DNA of 64,000 nt. Origin: Caprella mutica (taxonomy: Eukaryota > Arthropoda > Malacostraca > Amphipoda > Caprellidae). Below are positions 33,755-47,640 of this stretch, one piece after another (within the stretch, counting starts at the first letter, position 1; the number at the start of each line of letters is the position of its first letter). Location of the stretch: assembly GCA_947561585.1 (NCBI GenBank), contig CANNZV010001434.1, forward strand, positions 62,001 through 126,000, given 5' to 3'. The notes beneath the pieces were generated by a model that worked only from the letters and a program-made list of their open reading frames with translations, was not told the DNA's origin and made no database searches. The translations under genes were made by a program, and so were the position numbers.

Positions 33755-36700
33755 TTAGTTGGTAAAGTTAAAGGACTTTATATTCTCGTCATCAGTGAAC
33801 TGAATCTCCTGTTCAGTGACCTCTCCTACAGGAAGGTCCTGATGGACGTAACTTCTGACACCCTTAGCGAAGTCTGAAACAACGGCACCGTCCCCTTCCA
33901 TCACCCATTTGGAAGTGAGAAGACCATCCATACCCACGGGGCCCCTGGCGTGAATCCGGGCAGTGCTTATCCCAACTTCAGCCCCTAGGCCGAACCTGTA
34001 ACCATCGGCAAACCTGCTGGAGGCGTTGTGGAACACGCAAGCGGAGTCAACGGAGTCAAGGAAAGTAGCGGCAGAAGTTTTGTTCTCAGTCACGATGACG
34101 TCCGTGTGGGAAGATCCATAGGTGTGGATATGGTCAATGGCCTCAGTCATGTCGTCGACTATCTCAATGGTACACTCGAGGTCTCCGTACTCAGTTCTGG
34201 AATTATATATGGAGTTATTGTTTGGAAAGTTAAACCCTAAAGACTTGGTATAAATATATAAAATCTTATGTATACATGAATAAAACCAAATATCTTGGCT
34301 AAAATGACGAAATTACAACCCTACTTTAATGGAATATATGACAAGTTCGATGGAGGACGGGCTTAAAGGGAGAGTAAAGTCAAAATCAAACAATCGCCAA
34401 ATTGGTTTTAAATAGATTCAGAATATTCAATTACTAAATATTTGAAGGCTCGTTTATTTTTAAAATGTTCATATAAAGAGTATATGATAAAATTAGCGAA
34501 ACCTAGCGGAAGCATTTGCACTCGGTATATACGCGAGTATGTTTGTTGTTTTCATATTAATTTATGTATGCAGTAATCAACTTTTGTTTGCGTCAAAATG
34601 GTGAAAAGATTCAAGACAAGAAGTCATAGTTTTAAAATTAAAGCTATCTCTTCACTTAGCTAGAATCTAGATAGTAACTCATCTCAGTTGGTTTGTTTAC
34701 AAGATGGCGCCATCTACCGTTAGCATTTTGTAAAAAATTAATTATATTTAAAATGATATATTTCCATTATTTGATTTTATTGAACATAGCAATTCTACAC
34801 GAATACTTTATTCTTACCAAGCAAAAGTTTGACATTAAAATTGTTAAAACAAAAAATGACTGAACTGCCCCTTTAATTAAGACACAAGACTTGAAAATGA
34901 AGTTCTTGTAAAAGATATACTTATGATCAAAATATAGTTTGAGTATTATCATTGTTACATCAGTATTTTTTGCAAAGATAGGTAAATGTATTTCAATCAT
35001 CAGTTACATCTCAGTGAACCTACTAAAATCTTCAATCTTTGGATGCTTCAACTGAACGATTTCAAAAATTCAGCTTAGACTCTTCTTCCACCAAATAGGT
35101 CATACACATGAATCAATCCAGATATTTTAGCTAAAATAACTTAATTTTAACTCTCATTCAATGGAATGAGTGTTCCATTGGTGTCATTTTGACTTCAGAG
35201 TCTGGATACACATAGATCACTACTTCTTACTTGAAGGACTTAGCCAAAGGTGGGCCGAAAGTGAGTGCCTTTAGAAGGGCAGGGCCTGCATTGATCTTCA
35301 CGCCATTGTTCTTCAGAGACTGGCACAGGGCGTGGAACTTACTCTGGTCTTCATAGACTGCTCTGTGCACCAATAGGGTCTCCATCGCATTGCAAGCCGA
35401 GGGGTAGTCACACTTAGCGTCTACAGCTGTAGATGCAAATAGGGCTCATGTTTAAAAAAAAATTTAGTTAAAGAAACCTTAATTAAAATTTCAATTTTGA
35501 AAAATAAATAGAATCAAAGAAACTAATATACAGCTGCAAATGAAAATAGAGAGTAGGAAGTAAACAAATAAGAAACCTCATAAAAATAACAATTTTCAAA
35601 AAAAAAATTAAAATGACTAAAATAGAATAACAAAAGAATCAATAAGGTCACGCCGAGAAAAATCTATTTTAATCTTAATAATCCACTTTTCTACATCAAA
35701 ACTAAAAGGAGTTGACGTCTGCTTGATACACTCAGGACCATGTCAACAAGAATATAAATACAAGGTACTCAAAGAAGCAGTCACACAAAAAATTGCCTCA
35801 GTGAATAATATATAAAAGCAGTGATAATACTCATGGTTACAGAAAATCTAAGTACAATGGACAGTATTTCTTACCTATATTGATTGCCTTTTCAATATCG
35901 GCATCACTGTCAATGTAGACATGACACACTCCTTCGGCATGACCCAACACTGGGATGTTACGAGACTGCTCCTGAATGGTCTTCACCAGTTCAGATGAGC
36001 CCCTTGGAATCACCAGGTCAATCTCATTCTCCATCTGCAGCAGGTCGGTGATCTGGTCCCTGGTGTTAATGAGTGACATGGCCCCTTTAGCGCCTACTGA
36101 ATCGAGTGCCTCAGATACTAGTTTCATGAGCATCTTGTTAGAGTGGTAAGCCTCCTTGCCTCCTTTCAGTAGCAGCCCGTTACCGGTGGCTAAGGCCAGA
36201 GCTGCCACCTGAGGCAGACAGTCTGGTCTAGACTCGAAGATAACCATCAGAACACCAATAGGTACTGTGATCTTCTTCAGGTTGATTCCATCTGCTATCT
36301 TAGTCCTCGAGAGAACTTTCCCCAAGATAGTTTTTGAGCCTTCGGCTATCTGTCTCAAACCTTCTGAGAGAGAAAGGAGCTTATCGGGGTTGAGGGTGAG
36401 ACGGGCAACAAGGGGCTTTGAGAGATCATTGTTGTTTGCTTCTTCCAAGTCCTTCCTGTTCTCGGTCAAAATCTCATCTTGTTTGTTAATCAAAAGATCA
36501 GCAAGTTTGTTGATGGCCTTCGAGCGCTCTTCAGCTGGTAGAACTTGAAGTTTCAAGCTTCCTTTTTTGGCACTCTTAGCTAGGGCCTCCACTTCAAATT
36601 GGTTCTCATACTCTTTGGTGAAGAAAGTTCCTATCTTCCTTCCACTGATTATTCCTTTAACAGCTCCTGTCGTGAGTCCGTTACAAATGACAGAATTAGT

Positions 36701-39700
36701 CCCTCTTTCCAAAGCATAATCGGCTGCTTTGACTTTAGAATCCATCCCTCCAGTTCCTACTGAGGATTTAGATCCGAATTCAAGCTCTCCCATCATCATT
36801 GTACTGAAGGTATCTATCAGTTTGGCCCCCTCTGTATCAGGGGGCTTGGTGTAGATACCGTCAACGTTCGTCATCAAGATCATAAGATCGGATTCGATCT
36901 CCGCTGACAATCTCGCAGCGAGAGAATCGTTGTCTTTAATGTCCAAATTTCTTGCGGCTTCTTCTTCTAATTCGGGTGGTTGCGACACGGCGTCGTTGGT
37001 GTTGATTATCGGCAGGATGTTAAGGGTGAGGAGTTCGTTGATGGTGGAGATTAGGTTCCTTCTAGTCTCCTGGTTGTAGAAGTCTGGCTTAGTGATCAGG
37101 ATCTGAGCAACTTTGACGCCATATTGGGCGAACATTGCTTCGTACAGTGACATCAGACCTGACTGACCCACTGCAGCTGATGCACGTGAAGCCAACAGAC
37201 TCTTTACTTCTTTCTGATAATAATGAAGGTTAGTTAGTTCAAAAGTTAACAAAAAAAGAGCGTTTATATTAAATAAAAATTATCCATAGAACTAATCTAA
37301 TATTCATGGAAAAAATAAAATAAACTTATTTCGAAAAAGAATTCGATGGAAAATTTATGATTGATATTCAATGGAAAAATTGAATTGAAACAAATAATGT
37401 GTAAATTTTAGAATAAAAATTGAAACTTCGGAATAAAAGAGTATAAAATTTCAAAGAAGATTAAATTACTGAATAAAAAAAATGCCATTGGATAATTTTT
37501 TTTCTTAATTTCATAAAGTGAATAGTTTCCGAAGGTAAATATCAAAATAATTTTTAAATTCTGTTTCTATAGTTACCCCTTTGAGAGGATCTTTAGGTGA
37601 CAAAGTTTCTCTCATGCTGAGGGACATCAACAACTCCTGCTCCATTTTCTGTTTTCCGAAAGCAACCGCACCGCTAGTGACGATCATCATCTCCCGCCCT
37701 TCGTTCTGCAGCTCTGCGCACTGGGGAGAAAAACAGACTTTGTAACAACTGAAAACCAGTAACTATTGGTGGTTGTTTTAACCCTTCACTGCGTGAATTA
37801 TTATGGGTTCTAAATTTTATTCGACAAATCATATAATTAATACTTTATTTTTCAGCAAAGATTTATATTTATATGAAATTTATATCACTTACGGTAGGGA
37901 TACCACTAAATATATTCAATAAGCTAAAATATATTCAATAAGCTTAACAAATGTCGTTAATTTTAGATTATCATTTTATGCACATATGGCAACATCCAAA
38001 TTATCGAACGGTTTCACATTTTCAATCATATAAGAAAATGTCATTCGAATTTTTCAAGACAAATTTTACACGAAAAGATCCATTTTTTTCCATTAAAAAC
38101 AAGAACCTAATGTGAACGAAAAATATGGAACAGTCTCATAACTCGCAACTTCCCATAAGGCCTCTTTCTCTGGGGCGTTTTTATCATCCCGCAACAAATA
38201 AAAAACGCTACGACAGAATAAACGTATGTGTTATGTATGTACACTTGGTCTATTTCACCCGTGGCGTTTTTTTTTTCAACAAAAATTATTTAGTAATAAA
38301 AATGCACAATCTAATATAAGTACATACAAAACATACGTATATTCCATTTTAGCGTTTTTCATGCAGCATTTCTATGCTACGGCATGAAAAACGCCCGTGT
38401 GAAAGGGCACCTAAGATTGGACTTTTTTCATACAATCAAGCTGCATTATTGTTAAAAAAACGCTCCGTGTGAAATAGACTCTTTTCCCCACACGTTCTCA
38501 CCTGCTCAACAATAGAGGCCAGTCTGCCCAGTGCCAGACCACAGCCATCAGCCCTGGTGATAACAGCTGACCCTAACTTGACCACAACACGACGGGCGTG
38601 TTTGAGTTGGTCCCTGTGGGTAGCAGCTACACGACCATTTGAGGGTGAAGAGGCCAGACTCATGCCACTCTCGGTGCAGAGGCTGCTAGACAGACTGCCT
38701 ATGGTCTGGGAATGAAAAAAAAATAGAGATTTTAAGTTTTAGGAAAATTATGAAAACCACATAAAGTTCTTTAATTAATAAAATAGTTGAAAATTTTAGG
38801 GGGTGATCAAATTGAATTATTTGAAAAGAAAGTCACGCATTCTCCCACACAGTCACGCATTCTCCCACACAGTCACGCATTCTCCCGCACAGTCACGCAT
38901 TCTCCCGCACAGTCACGCATTCTCCCACACAGTCATGAAGTTTATCTATACCATAAAAGAGCCGCGTCCGTCGGTCCGTCCGTGTGTCACAAAATGGGTT
39001 AAACACTTAACAGTCATTCTATCAACAGCGCTTCATAAAGTTGGTGTAAAAAAGAGAAAAATCAAAGAAACAGGAATTGACAAGAAAAACTAATCATTGA
39101 TACGGGGGTCACACGAAAATTATTAATTAAAGATATAAAAGTTTTGTCCATAAAGAGTAAAAAATATTACTTTTGATAAATTAAACATATTGTATATATA
39201 GGTATGTATCCATTTGAATGTAACCATAAACCCATTATATTAATTGAACTCTCATTGATTGAACAACAAGTAACAAATTATTAATTTATTAGGGGGTTTA
39301 ACGTCTGCTTCGGAACCAAAGGCCATATCGCTAACGTCAAAAGGAAATTAAATACAAGGGACTGGAAGAAGCAATCAGAGAGAAAAGTGGCTCCATGAAC
39401 AAAGTCACTTACCACCGTCGGTGACAAGCTCATGGATGCAGAGAAGCTACTCCGTGAATGCAGTCACTTACCAAGGAATGTGATGAAACGGGACACAAGC
39501 ACCGGTGGGTGCGCTCACGGATGGAAGAGGAAAAAGAAGAGGTGATAGTAAATGAAGCTTACGAGTCTACCTAACACAAAATTCTAAGACCTCGTAGTTG
39601 AAGAGCATAACCCTAGCGCTATCCTCTAAAACTGCAAGTAGCGTTAAAAAAATGATAAACATGGTAAAAATAAAAAGACAATCCATAATCCAAATTACAA

Positions 39701-42700
39701 CAGTTCGGGGCCCAAGGGACGCCACTCCCCTTCTCTTCCATTCACCACAGACAGCTTCAGGATAGAGCCTCTGGGGGCAAGTATCAAATTAAACCATTTC
39801 CGTAACGGCGGAATAACGCAACTCACTTTACATCAATTTACCAAGGAATCATAAAATGCACACTATATCATACCTAGGCACGTATAGCTTATTATAAGTG
39901 AATAAATTACAGGACAACTTTCAAATTCTTGTTACAAAAATATCTTGTGATTCTAACCAAGTACCTTTTCCCTTTCCATCTACCGTGTGATTCTAACTAA
40001 GTACCTTTTCCCTTTCCATCTACCGTGTGATTCTAACCAAGTACCTTTTCCCTTTCCATCTACCGTGTGATTCTAACCAAGTACCTTTTCCCTTTCCATC
40101 TACCGTGTGATTCTAACTAAGTACCTTTTCCCTTTCCATCTACCGTGTGATTCTAACTAAGTACCTTTTCCCTTTCCATCTACCGTGTGATTCTAACTAA
40201 GTACCTTTTCCCTTTCCATCTACCGTGTGATTCTAACCAAGTACCTTTTCCCTTTCCATCTACCGTGTGATTCTAACTAAGTACCTTTTCCCTTTCCATC
40301 TACCGTGTGATTCTAACTAAGTACCTTTTCCCTTTCCATCTACCGTGTGATTCTAACAAAGTACCCTTTCCCTTTCCATCTACCGTGTGATTCTAACTAA
40401 GTACCTTTTCCCTTTCCATCTACCGTGTGATTCTAACTAAGTACCTTTTCCCTTTCCATTTACCATGTGATTCTAACTAAATTACATTTTCCCTTTACAT
40501 CTACCGTGTGACTCTAAGAAGCAGTTGTTTAATAGGTTGTGATGGTATAATCGTGAGTACAAAAGGCAAGGAGATTGCGCAAGGCTGCGTGTCATGGTCG
40601 TCTTACGTTCTTAATGCAAGAAGAAGAACTAGGGGTAAATACTCTGTTGCCGAACGAACCCTGTTACCGAACAAACCCAGTTAACGAAAAAAAGCCTGTT
40701 ACCAATCAACCTCATTTGCGTATATTTTGTAATTAGATTTATGGATTGTAAAACAAGAGAAATATATCAGAGGATTAACGCCTGAATTAACCACTGAAGG
40801 TTCATGAAATGCGATGAAGTCGAAAGAAATTAAATACAAGAGACCTCGAAGAAGCAGTCATGAAACAAAGTCACTTACCACCAGTCAGTGAGAATGCTCA
40901 TGGATGAAGAAAAGCTACTCCGTTAGTAAGGACACTATCAAGGAATGTGACAAAAAAGGACACAAGCACCGGTGGCTGCATTCACGGATGGACGAGGAAA
41001 ATGAGGAGGTGATAGTAAATGAAGTCTACGAGTCTACCTAACACAAAATCTAAGAGGAAAATGAAGAGGTGATAGTAAATGAAGCCTACGAGTCTACCTA
41101 ACACAAAATCTAAGAGGAAAATGAAGAGGTGATAGTAAATGAAGCCTACGAGTCTACCTAACACAAAATCTGAGAGGAAAATGAAGAGGTGATAGTAAAT
41201 GAAGTCTACGAGTCTACCTAACACAAAATCTAAGAGGAAAATGAAGAGGTGATAGTAAATGAAGCCTACGAGTCTACCTAACACAAAATCTAGAAGGAAA
41301 ATGAAGAGGTGATAGTAAATGAAGCCTACGAGTCTACCTAACACAAAATCTAAGAGGAAAATGAAGAGGTGATAGTAAATGAAGCCTACGAGTCTACCTA
41401 ACACTAAATCTAAGAGGAAAATGAAGAGGTGATAGTAAATGAAGCCTACGAGTCTACCTAACACAAAATCTAAGAGGAAAATGAAGAGGTGATACTAAAT
41501 GAAGCCTACGAGTCTACCTAACACAAAATCTAAGAGGAAAATGAAGAGGTGATAGTAAATGAAGCCTACGAGTCTACCTAACACAAAATCTAAGAGGAAA
41601 ATGAAGAGGTGATACTAAATGAAGCCTACGAGTCTACCTAACACAAAATCTAAGACCTCGTTTGTTGTTCAGAACATAACCGAACAAGACTGCCGAACTA
41701 AGACTGCCTGAATTATTTTTTTATTTTAAAAAATAACACATTTTTTCAAATTAGTTTTCATTCTATTTTCTGATCGGATAATTTTATCGCACACGGTAAT
41801 TGAGTTAATACCCTAGTTTATTTATCTGCTTTTGCCTTTTGGGTCTTTGCTTTATCTTATCTAATCGTAACCGGTATTGAAGTTTCTTATCGTATTATCC
41901 ATTTATTACCGGTCTTTGGGTACTTTTCCCTACCTATATAATCTATGATAGGTAAATTGGTGCCGGTGCACCGATAATTGGGTCTCATGTCCAGGACAAT
42001 TGGGCCCCACGGAAATTGGGCCCCATGACAATTGGGTCGAAAAAATTGGGGCAACAGACACAATAAAGAAGCGTTATTTTATAACAGAAAATATTAATAT
42101 TTTCTTTAGAAAAATAGTATTATTCTTGAAAAGAATATGTTCTAATATTTTTTTTCTAATAAAAATATCTAATATATTTTTCATAAAGAGGATATTTTTT
42201 TCGTATTAGGAACTTGCTTCATTTTAAATATGCTAAAGATTTTATTTTTTTATGTAAAGAGCGTATTGTCACAATCATACCTAGTTGTAACAAAGGTCTT
42301 CAATTCATTTAATGATAAATATGCGCAAATAATGTAATTGTTTTGGGGCCCAATTGTTTTGGGGCCAATTGTCGGTGGGCCCAATTGTCGGTCCACGTTT
42401 GGTTCCGATGATGGGTACCTTCACGGCTTTATCCAACTAATGATCAGATACCAGATTTCAAAGTTTTTTAAATGTCCTCTCCAGGCTCCGGGGAAAAAAT
42501 GAGTTTATTACATAATATTATAAAACTAAGGTCTACGATCCTTATTCCGCAAACCGCATACAATTCGGTTCAGAATATATTTTATTATTTGCTTTTAAAG
42601 TTTTTTAATATTTTGTGAGAAACAATCGAGTGAATCTCCAACATGACGCTGAGAAAGAAGATTGTACACTCTTTATTTTGATTTCAAATTTAGATTTTTA

Positions 42701-43516
42701 AATAAACAATGCGTTTTGGCCTTCTTTTAAAATATTGATTGTTTCTAAAAGTATATAAACATTTCTATAATAAGTTTATCCAAATTTAAACCTTTAAATG
42801 AATAATATAAAGATTTATTAAACCAAATACCTAGTTGAAAATCAAAACAAATGGTGTACATTCTTCTTCTTCAGACTGAAAATTAGAAAGTCGGAAGTAA
42901 AGTAGGTTTTGTAGAGTTTGGATTATAAAAATCTTTAAAAGCATATATAATTAAAAATATGCTATCAAATTTTATGGGGTTTGGAGTAAAATGATAAGAA
43001 ACATTAGTCTCGTTGAATTGAGCGATAAAAAAATTTGCGTGGAGGGGACCTTTAAATAAGTTTTAAATTATCAAACAGTACCTACCCAATATTTGAAAAA
43101 ATGTATAATACAAAGTGGTAACTACCTAATACTAAATAGTAAAATATTGAAAAAAGTTCTGTTATGATCTAAAATAAGAACAGTTTGATAACTCTTGACT
43201 TTTTTAACGATTTTACCAATTAGGTACCTACCTTTTTTGCTGACTGTAGTCCAATACCGGTACTGAGGGGGGCAAACTTGACAGAGCTGAGCCCAGGCCT
43301 CCTGACGGCCTCCCCGAGGTTGGGCCTCCTGAACCCGGAGATCCCTCCTTGGTACGAAGGGGGGAGAAGGTTCTCCACCCGGGGGGAGACTGCGAAAAGG
43401 CCTGTAGCCGCAGAGGTTCTGAACCCCTCGTGCATCACAGATTGGTTCACACCCCCGGGCCTCTTGGTCATAAGGCGGGGGGCGAAGCTGGAGAAGATAG
43501 CACGAGTCGACACCAT
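33755..43516 (-). CDS. ALDH18A1: Delta-1-pyrroline-5-carboxylate synthase (glutamate kinase + glutamyl-phosphate reductase)
   Basis: A bifunctional mitochondrial enzyme: ATP-dependent phosphorylation of glutamate, then NADPH reduction to glutamate semialdehyde/P5C, feeding proline and ornithine synthesis. Exons on the minus strand: 43516-43232, 38705-38502, 37720-37577, 37213-35875, 35426-35231, 34196-33755. All are GT-AG with matching phases; the sum is 869 codons plus stop (human 795 aa; the extra length is N-terminal). The start is ATG 43516-43514 in an AAAATGG context; [19 protein letters not shown] looks like a mitochondrial presequence. The kinase half has [28 protein letters not shown] and DNDSLAARL. 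The reductase half has [20 protein letters not shown] and [10 protein letters not shown], with the catalytic Cys in [12 protein letters not shown] (exon 5), then [20 protein letters not shown]. It converges on ASCC3 with 368 bp between the stops. Confidence 0.96.
35707..35810 (-). repeat. Degenerate retroposon B fragment
   Basis: Scattered matches to the B 3' end: GACGTCTGCTT, AAATACAAGG and AAGAAGCAGTCA, in the right order. It lies in P5CS intron 4. Confidence 0.4.
38249..38480. repeat. MITE in P5CS intron 2
   Basis: Inverted ends GTCTATTTCACCCGTGGCG and, reversed, GTCTATTTCACACGGAGCG, each running into a T-rich tract. An inner hairpin GCGTTTTTCATGC...GCATGAAAAACGC lies at 38352-38394. Confidence 0.55.
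38831..38936 (+). repeat. 20-bp minisatellite in P5CS intron 1
   Basis: Five units of AGTCACGCATTCTCCCACAC with one A/G variant position, about 125 bp from P5CS exon 2. Confidence 0.93.
39280..39777 (-). mobile_element. 498-bp retroposon 'B', copy 2
   Basis: A full-length minus-strand copy, exactly the same length as copy 1. Flanking duplications CAAGTAACAAATT (39267-39279) and CAAGTATCAAATT (39778-39790) differ at one base. It has a single 60-bp core. The tail on the sense strand reads CCCCCTAATAAATTAAT. It lies in P5CS intron 1. Confidence 0.82.
39950..40512 (+). repeat. 40-bp minisatellite in P5CS intron 1
   Basis: About 13 nearly identical units of GTACCTTTTCCCTTTCCATC plus TACCGTGTGATTCTAACTAA; the main variation is ACCAA/ACTAA. 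Edge units are degenerate. Confidence 0.93.
40780..41670 (-). mobile_element. Partial retroposon B with an 11-copy 60-bp array
   Basis: Sense strand is minus. The 3' part of B lies at 40780-40990. The 60-bp core repeats 11 times (about 41001-41660); it is truncated just past AAGACCTCGT, so the 5' half of B is missing. The array is the reverse complement of that at 30661-31320. Confidence 0.75.
41967..42396. repeat. MITE with GACAATTGGGCCCC subterminal repeats
   Basis: The left end GCACCGATAATTGGG and the right end, reversed, GTGGACCGACAATTGGG are inverted. Several further ACAATTGGGCCCC copies sit next to each end. The AT-rich interior has no ORF. It lies in P5CS intron 1. Confidence 0.6.
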
Positions 43517-43930
43517 TTTGCTTGATGAATTAGAAAAGTTCTTCACTTGGTTAATGACAACGAACGTTGGTTTTTTCAGTACAACGATGATAGGTAGAGC
43601 TTGAATTATAGCGTTATTCGCATTGGAATAAGGCGCTAACACATACCAGCGGTCCTAAACCGCTTAATCAGTCTGAATTTACTATGTGGATCTTGACTAT
43701 CGCTAGGAGTTTTGGAAACTCTGTTGTGTGCTGCTTCCATAGGTTACTGCGGCATAAGCGCACTCTTTTTAACACGACATCAACTTACAATGTCCGTTTA
43801 ACTATGGAAGCGTTTAAGCACAACCGAACACTGGCACTCTCTCCAAGACTGTGAGTTGATGGCGACAGTGCCGGGCGTTTTTATAAGCCGCAGAAGTGTC
43901 CGCCGAGGCTACACCTTCATACATACTCAC
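43517..43930 (-). promoter_or_regulatory. P5CS promoter and 5' UTR
   Basis: A less AT-rich segment than its surroundings lies upstream of the P5CS ATG. The minus strand has TATAAAAA at 43885-43878, which would place transcription start near 43850 and give a 5' UTR of about 330 nt without an intron. GTG 43642 could extend the frame upstream, but ATG 43516 has the better context. Confidence 0.45.
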
Positions 43931-46034
43931 AATTCGTGATCACGTAATTTTACATCATAACCAGATTTAACTGGAATCTTTGCTAGTCACTTGACAACAA
44001 ACTTATAAGTGGTTTATACCATAATTATCATTCACAACCTTTTCTAAGTCAATGTATGGAGATAGTGGAAAGGGTAGAAATGATGATCACAGTAGCGACA
44101 ATAGAGTGTTTGTTGTGCGTGACATCATCACAGCAACACATTTAAAGCAGCATTAACGGTTTTTTTTTTCTCAAAAACTGAATAGATCTATTATTTATTC
44201 AGCTAACTAGCAATAAAAAATCAGTTTGTATAGCTTTACTCACTTAAAATACCTTAAAAAGGGTGTTACAGTGTTGCTCTAGTGACGTCACTTACACCAA
44301 ACCCTTCTACTGTCACTATTTTGTAGATAAAACGAAGCAACAAGTAACCAAGGCAGCATGAATGTGGCAATTGATCTAACTTCTTGACCAGTAATTAACA
44401 TAGATAAAAGAGACTTTGATCTCAATACATATATGTTATATATAATATCTATACACATACATTTAATAATGGTCTGAATTGAGCACTAGGAACTTTTACA
44501 AGATTAACTCTCAAGATTGCGTTATCAATTGGGTTGTAAAATGATAACCGCTATCGGTGTATTCTTTAATAAATTTTTAAAAGATTAGGTACCTATTCTG
44601 TATATGAATTTAGGACATAAAGAACATTACCTACATATGGGTATTTTTTTAAATTAAAATTTCCCTAATTTCTCCGACGAAAAAATTTCACCTAAATTTC
44701 TTTTCGGTCAAAGACTGGAAATTCGTGACAGTGACTCAGCATTTTTCTCGTTTTTGCAACTTTACGTGCTATGTCAATTGTTGTTAGTTTTTGAAGGTTC
44801 AAGTCACGTTACTAGAATTTATAGAACGAGACTGCTTGCATTATTGAAATTAATGATTAATTGTAATGAAAGTGAAAATATATTTTAGAAAGCTTGACTA
44901 CGGTTTGGTCCTAAGGTGGCCGGAAATTTTGGTCTCAGAATTATAAATAACCTCTCAACATAGGCTAAATGGTCGTTATGTAGTTTGTTGTATCCGCTCG
45001 TTTATTGTACTGCACCCTTCAGGATTGTTTAATGACATGGCAGGGGGATATCTAACTTACAAGTTTTATTTTTACCTCAGACCGAGTTTCCCGCTCAAAT
45101 CTCATAGTAAATTTTAATTTTACGTGTTCAACGTATTAACGAGCTAATTACCGTACGCTTATCGACCTAGATATGTAAATATCTTATCTAAAAGCATATC
45201 CTATTAGATTACATATATCTAGTCATGATACATGTAATATAAGTAACATACGTATTCATATTAGCTGTCCACTTATTTTAACTAATTTCTGACTAGGGTA
45301 AGTTCTGAGTTATCGGACAGTTACACATTTTCGAACGTGTTAGAAAATATAGAATATAGCATTTTAACTCGTTATTTAAGATCGTAACCAAAATCATTTA
45401 TGTATCATGGATACGAATCAAAAAAACATTCTAGTCAAATAATAATCATTAAATTGTTTTTTATATTATTGAAAATATATGGAACCGTTTGCAACTCGGA
45501 TTTTTTTTTTAATTGTAATAAGGTAATTTAATAATAAAATAATTACGACAAGTTATGTATTTTTGCATGATGGAGATTAGTAAATATATTCTTTTTCTTT
45601 CTTTTAAAATGTAATCCGGGGAAATAATTCAAATATAACAAAATCTTTGTTGTTGTATTTGACATCAACTCTCTTTAATGAATCCATTATGCACCCATTA
45701 ATATGATAAATGTATGTTAATTAGATAACAAAAAATAGTCCAATAAACATTAAGTTTTTTAATTTATCAAACGTACCTGATTAATATATCACTAATTACA
45801 GGTACGGAAAATAATTAACTAATAATTAATGACCCAATAAAAAAGGATCCGGAATAGATTTAAATAAACAAATTTTATTTATTATTATTATTGTGTATAT
45901 AATAAATTGTTGAATTAAAAAAATACTTTTTTTAACATGGCATAGTATTATATGAATATAAAATATATATCGGTTGAAATTCTTAAATAAAGATATAATT
46001 AAGAATTATTGTAGATGGTTTATATAATTTTCAG
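43931..46034. other. Gene-free AT-rich intergenic DNA
   Basis: No coding, RNA or clear repeat signal was found. An isolated GTTATCGGACAGTTACACATTTTCG motif (about 45308) belongs to a dispersed family also seen near 37997 and 53755. Confidence 0.3.
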
Positions 46035-46203
46035 TACTAAATAACTAAAGTACACACTAAATAACTAAAGTACACACTAAATAACTAAAGTACACACTAA
46101 ATAACTAAAGTACACACTAAATAACTAAAGTACACACTAAATAACTAAAGTACACACTAAATAACTAAAGTACACACTAAATAACTAAAGTATACACTAA
46201 ATA
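46035..46203 (+). repeat. 20-bp minisatellite
   Basis: Eight units of ACTAAATAACTAAAGTACAC, nearly perfect, in the P5CS-RPA43 intergenic region. Confidence 0.93.
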
Positions 46204-46819
46204 GTTCCCACTGTAACTAATCTAAAATTTGCTGACTATGTTTCTGTTTCCCATTAAAATGTTATGAAATAAATACAGAAAATACAGGGTAGAGATAATA
46301 GAAATATGACGTCACCAGAACAACACTTTAATACCATATTTAAGGTAGTGGTGAAAGATATACAAGTTCATTAGTTAATGTTAGTATATCAAATACATGA
46401 TATACTATTCAGTTTCTGTAAATACTAAGCCCTTTATTTTATATTTTTGTTGCTCTGATAACGGCCACGTACAACAAACGCCCCATTGTCGCTACTGTGC
46501 ACTTTCTACTAATAACATTTTTTTTATTCAATAACATTGCATCAGCAAAGTACAGTTATTCGTAAAACACTAATGCCGATTGTACATTTTTAATATCTTT
46601 ATTACTGTCCAATCTTAAAAGCTTACCTTACTCAACAAAAAATTAATCAAAAACCCTACACGCAAAGTCTTGTTTTGAAGTTTCTTTGATGGGTAACTTT
46701 GTAAACATTACACTTTTCCACGATAGTACATCAGTTTGTACGTTGACTTCCTTTGCTCCTGCTAACGGAAAAGAAGAGATAACACTATCTATAGAGTGAC
46801 ATGTGAATTACGAAAAGAT

Positions 46820-46856
46820 AGGAGTGTACCATTTTACCACGTGGTACACTCCTTTA
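46820..46856. repeat. Short perfect hairpin
   Basis: AGGAGTGTACCA is mirrored by TGGTACACTCCT around a 10-nt loop. Nearby, 46945-47025 has degenerate GGAAGATTCCACT repeats and 47080-47157 an 18-bp AT-rich repeat. Confidence 0.55.
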
Positions 46857-47154
46857 GGTTAAATTGGAAGCTATTATTTTAAATCTATTCACTAGATTTT
46901 TACCGATAAACACAGAAAATGATTCCACGAACTAAGTAGGTGCGCGGAAGATTCCACTGCGGGAAGTTTCACTGGGATAATTCCAGTACGGAAGATTCCA
47001 CTCGGAAAATTCCACTGAACAAAATACAATATTGAATTGTATTGTATTCATTATTTTTTATTTAAAATTGTAATTATATTATAAATTCTGATTATATTAT
47101 AAATTCTGATTATATCATAAATTGTAATTATATTATAAATTGTAATTATATTAT

Positions 47155-47640
47155 AAGTCACCTACCACTATTCATGACATGTTCATGGATGCAGAAAAGC
47201 TATTGCATGAAAAAAGTCTCATATACCTCCATTCGATGACAGCTCATGGATGCAGAAAAGCTACTCCGTGAATGCAGTCACTTACCATGGAATATGACAT
47301 AAAATGACACAAGCACCGATTGCTGCATTCACGGATGGAAGAGGAAAATGAAGAGAGGATAGTAAATGAAGCCCAACCACAAAATATAAGAGAAAAATGA
47401 AGAGTTGGAAGTAAATGAAGGCTACGAGCCTACCTAACACTAGATCTAAGAGGAAAATGAAGAGGTGATAGTAAATGAAGTCTATGAGTCTGTCTAACAC
47501 TAAACATCTAAAAGGAAAATTAAGAGGTGATAGTAAATGAGCCAACCTAATAAAAAATCTAATACATTACAGTTTCAGAGCATAACCCTAGCGCTATCCT
47601 CAGTAACTGCGAGTAGCGTAAAGAAATGCTGTGTTCCACT
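47155..47640 (-). mobile_element. Partial retroposon B, four degenerate core units
   Basis: Retains GCTCATGGATGCAGAAAAGC, the CACAAGCACCG segment, about four diverged 60-bp cores (47330-47560) and the CATAACCCTAGCGCTATCCTC block. It is older than the copies at 17001 and 39280. Confidence 0.65.

Noticed and set aside
43643..43930. Upstream extension of P5CS from GTG 43642
   Set aside because: There is no ATG in that stretch, and the ATG at 43516 has a good context followed by a mitochondrial-type presequence.
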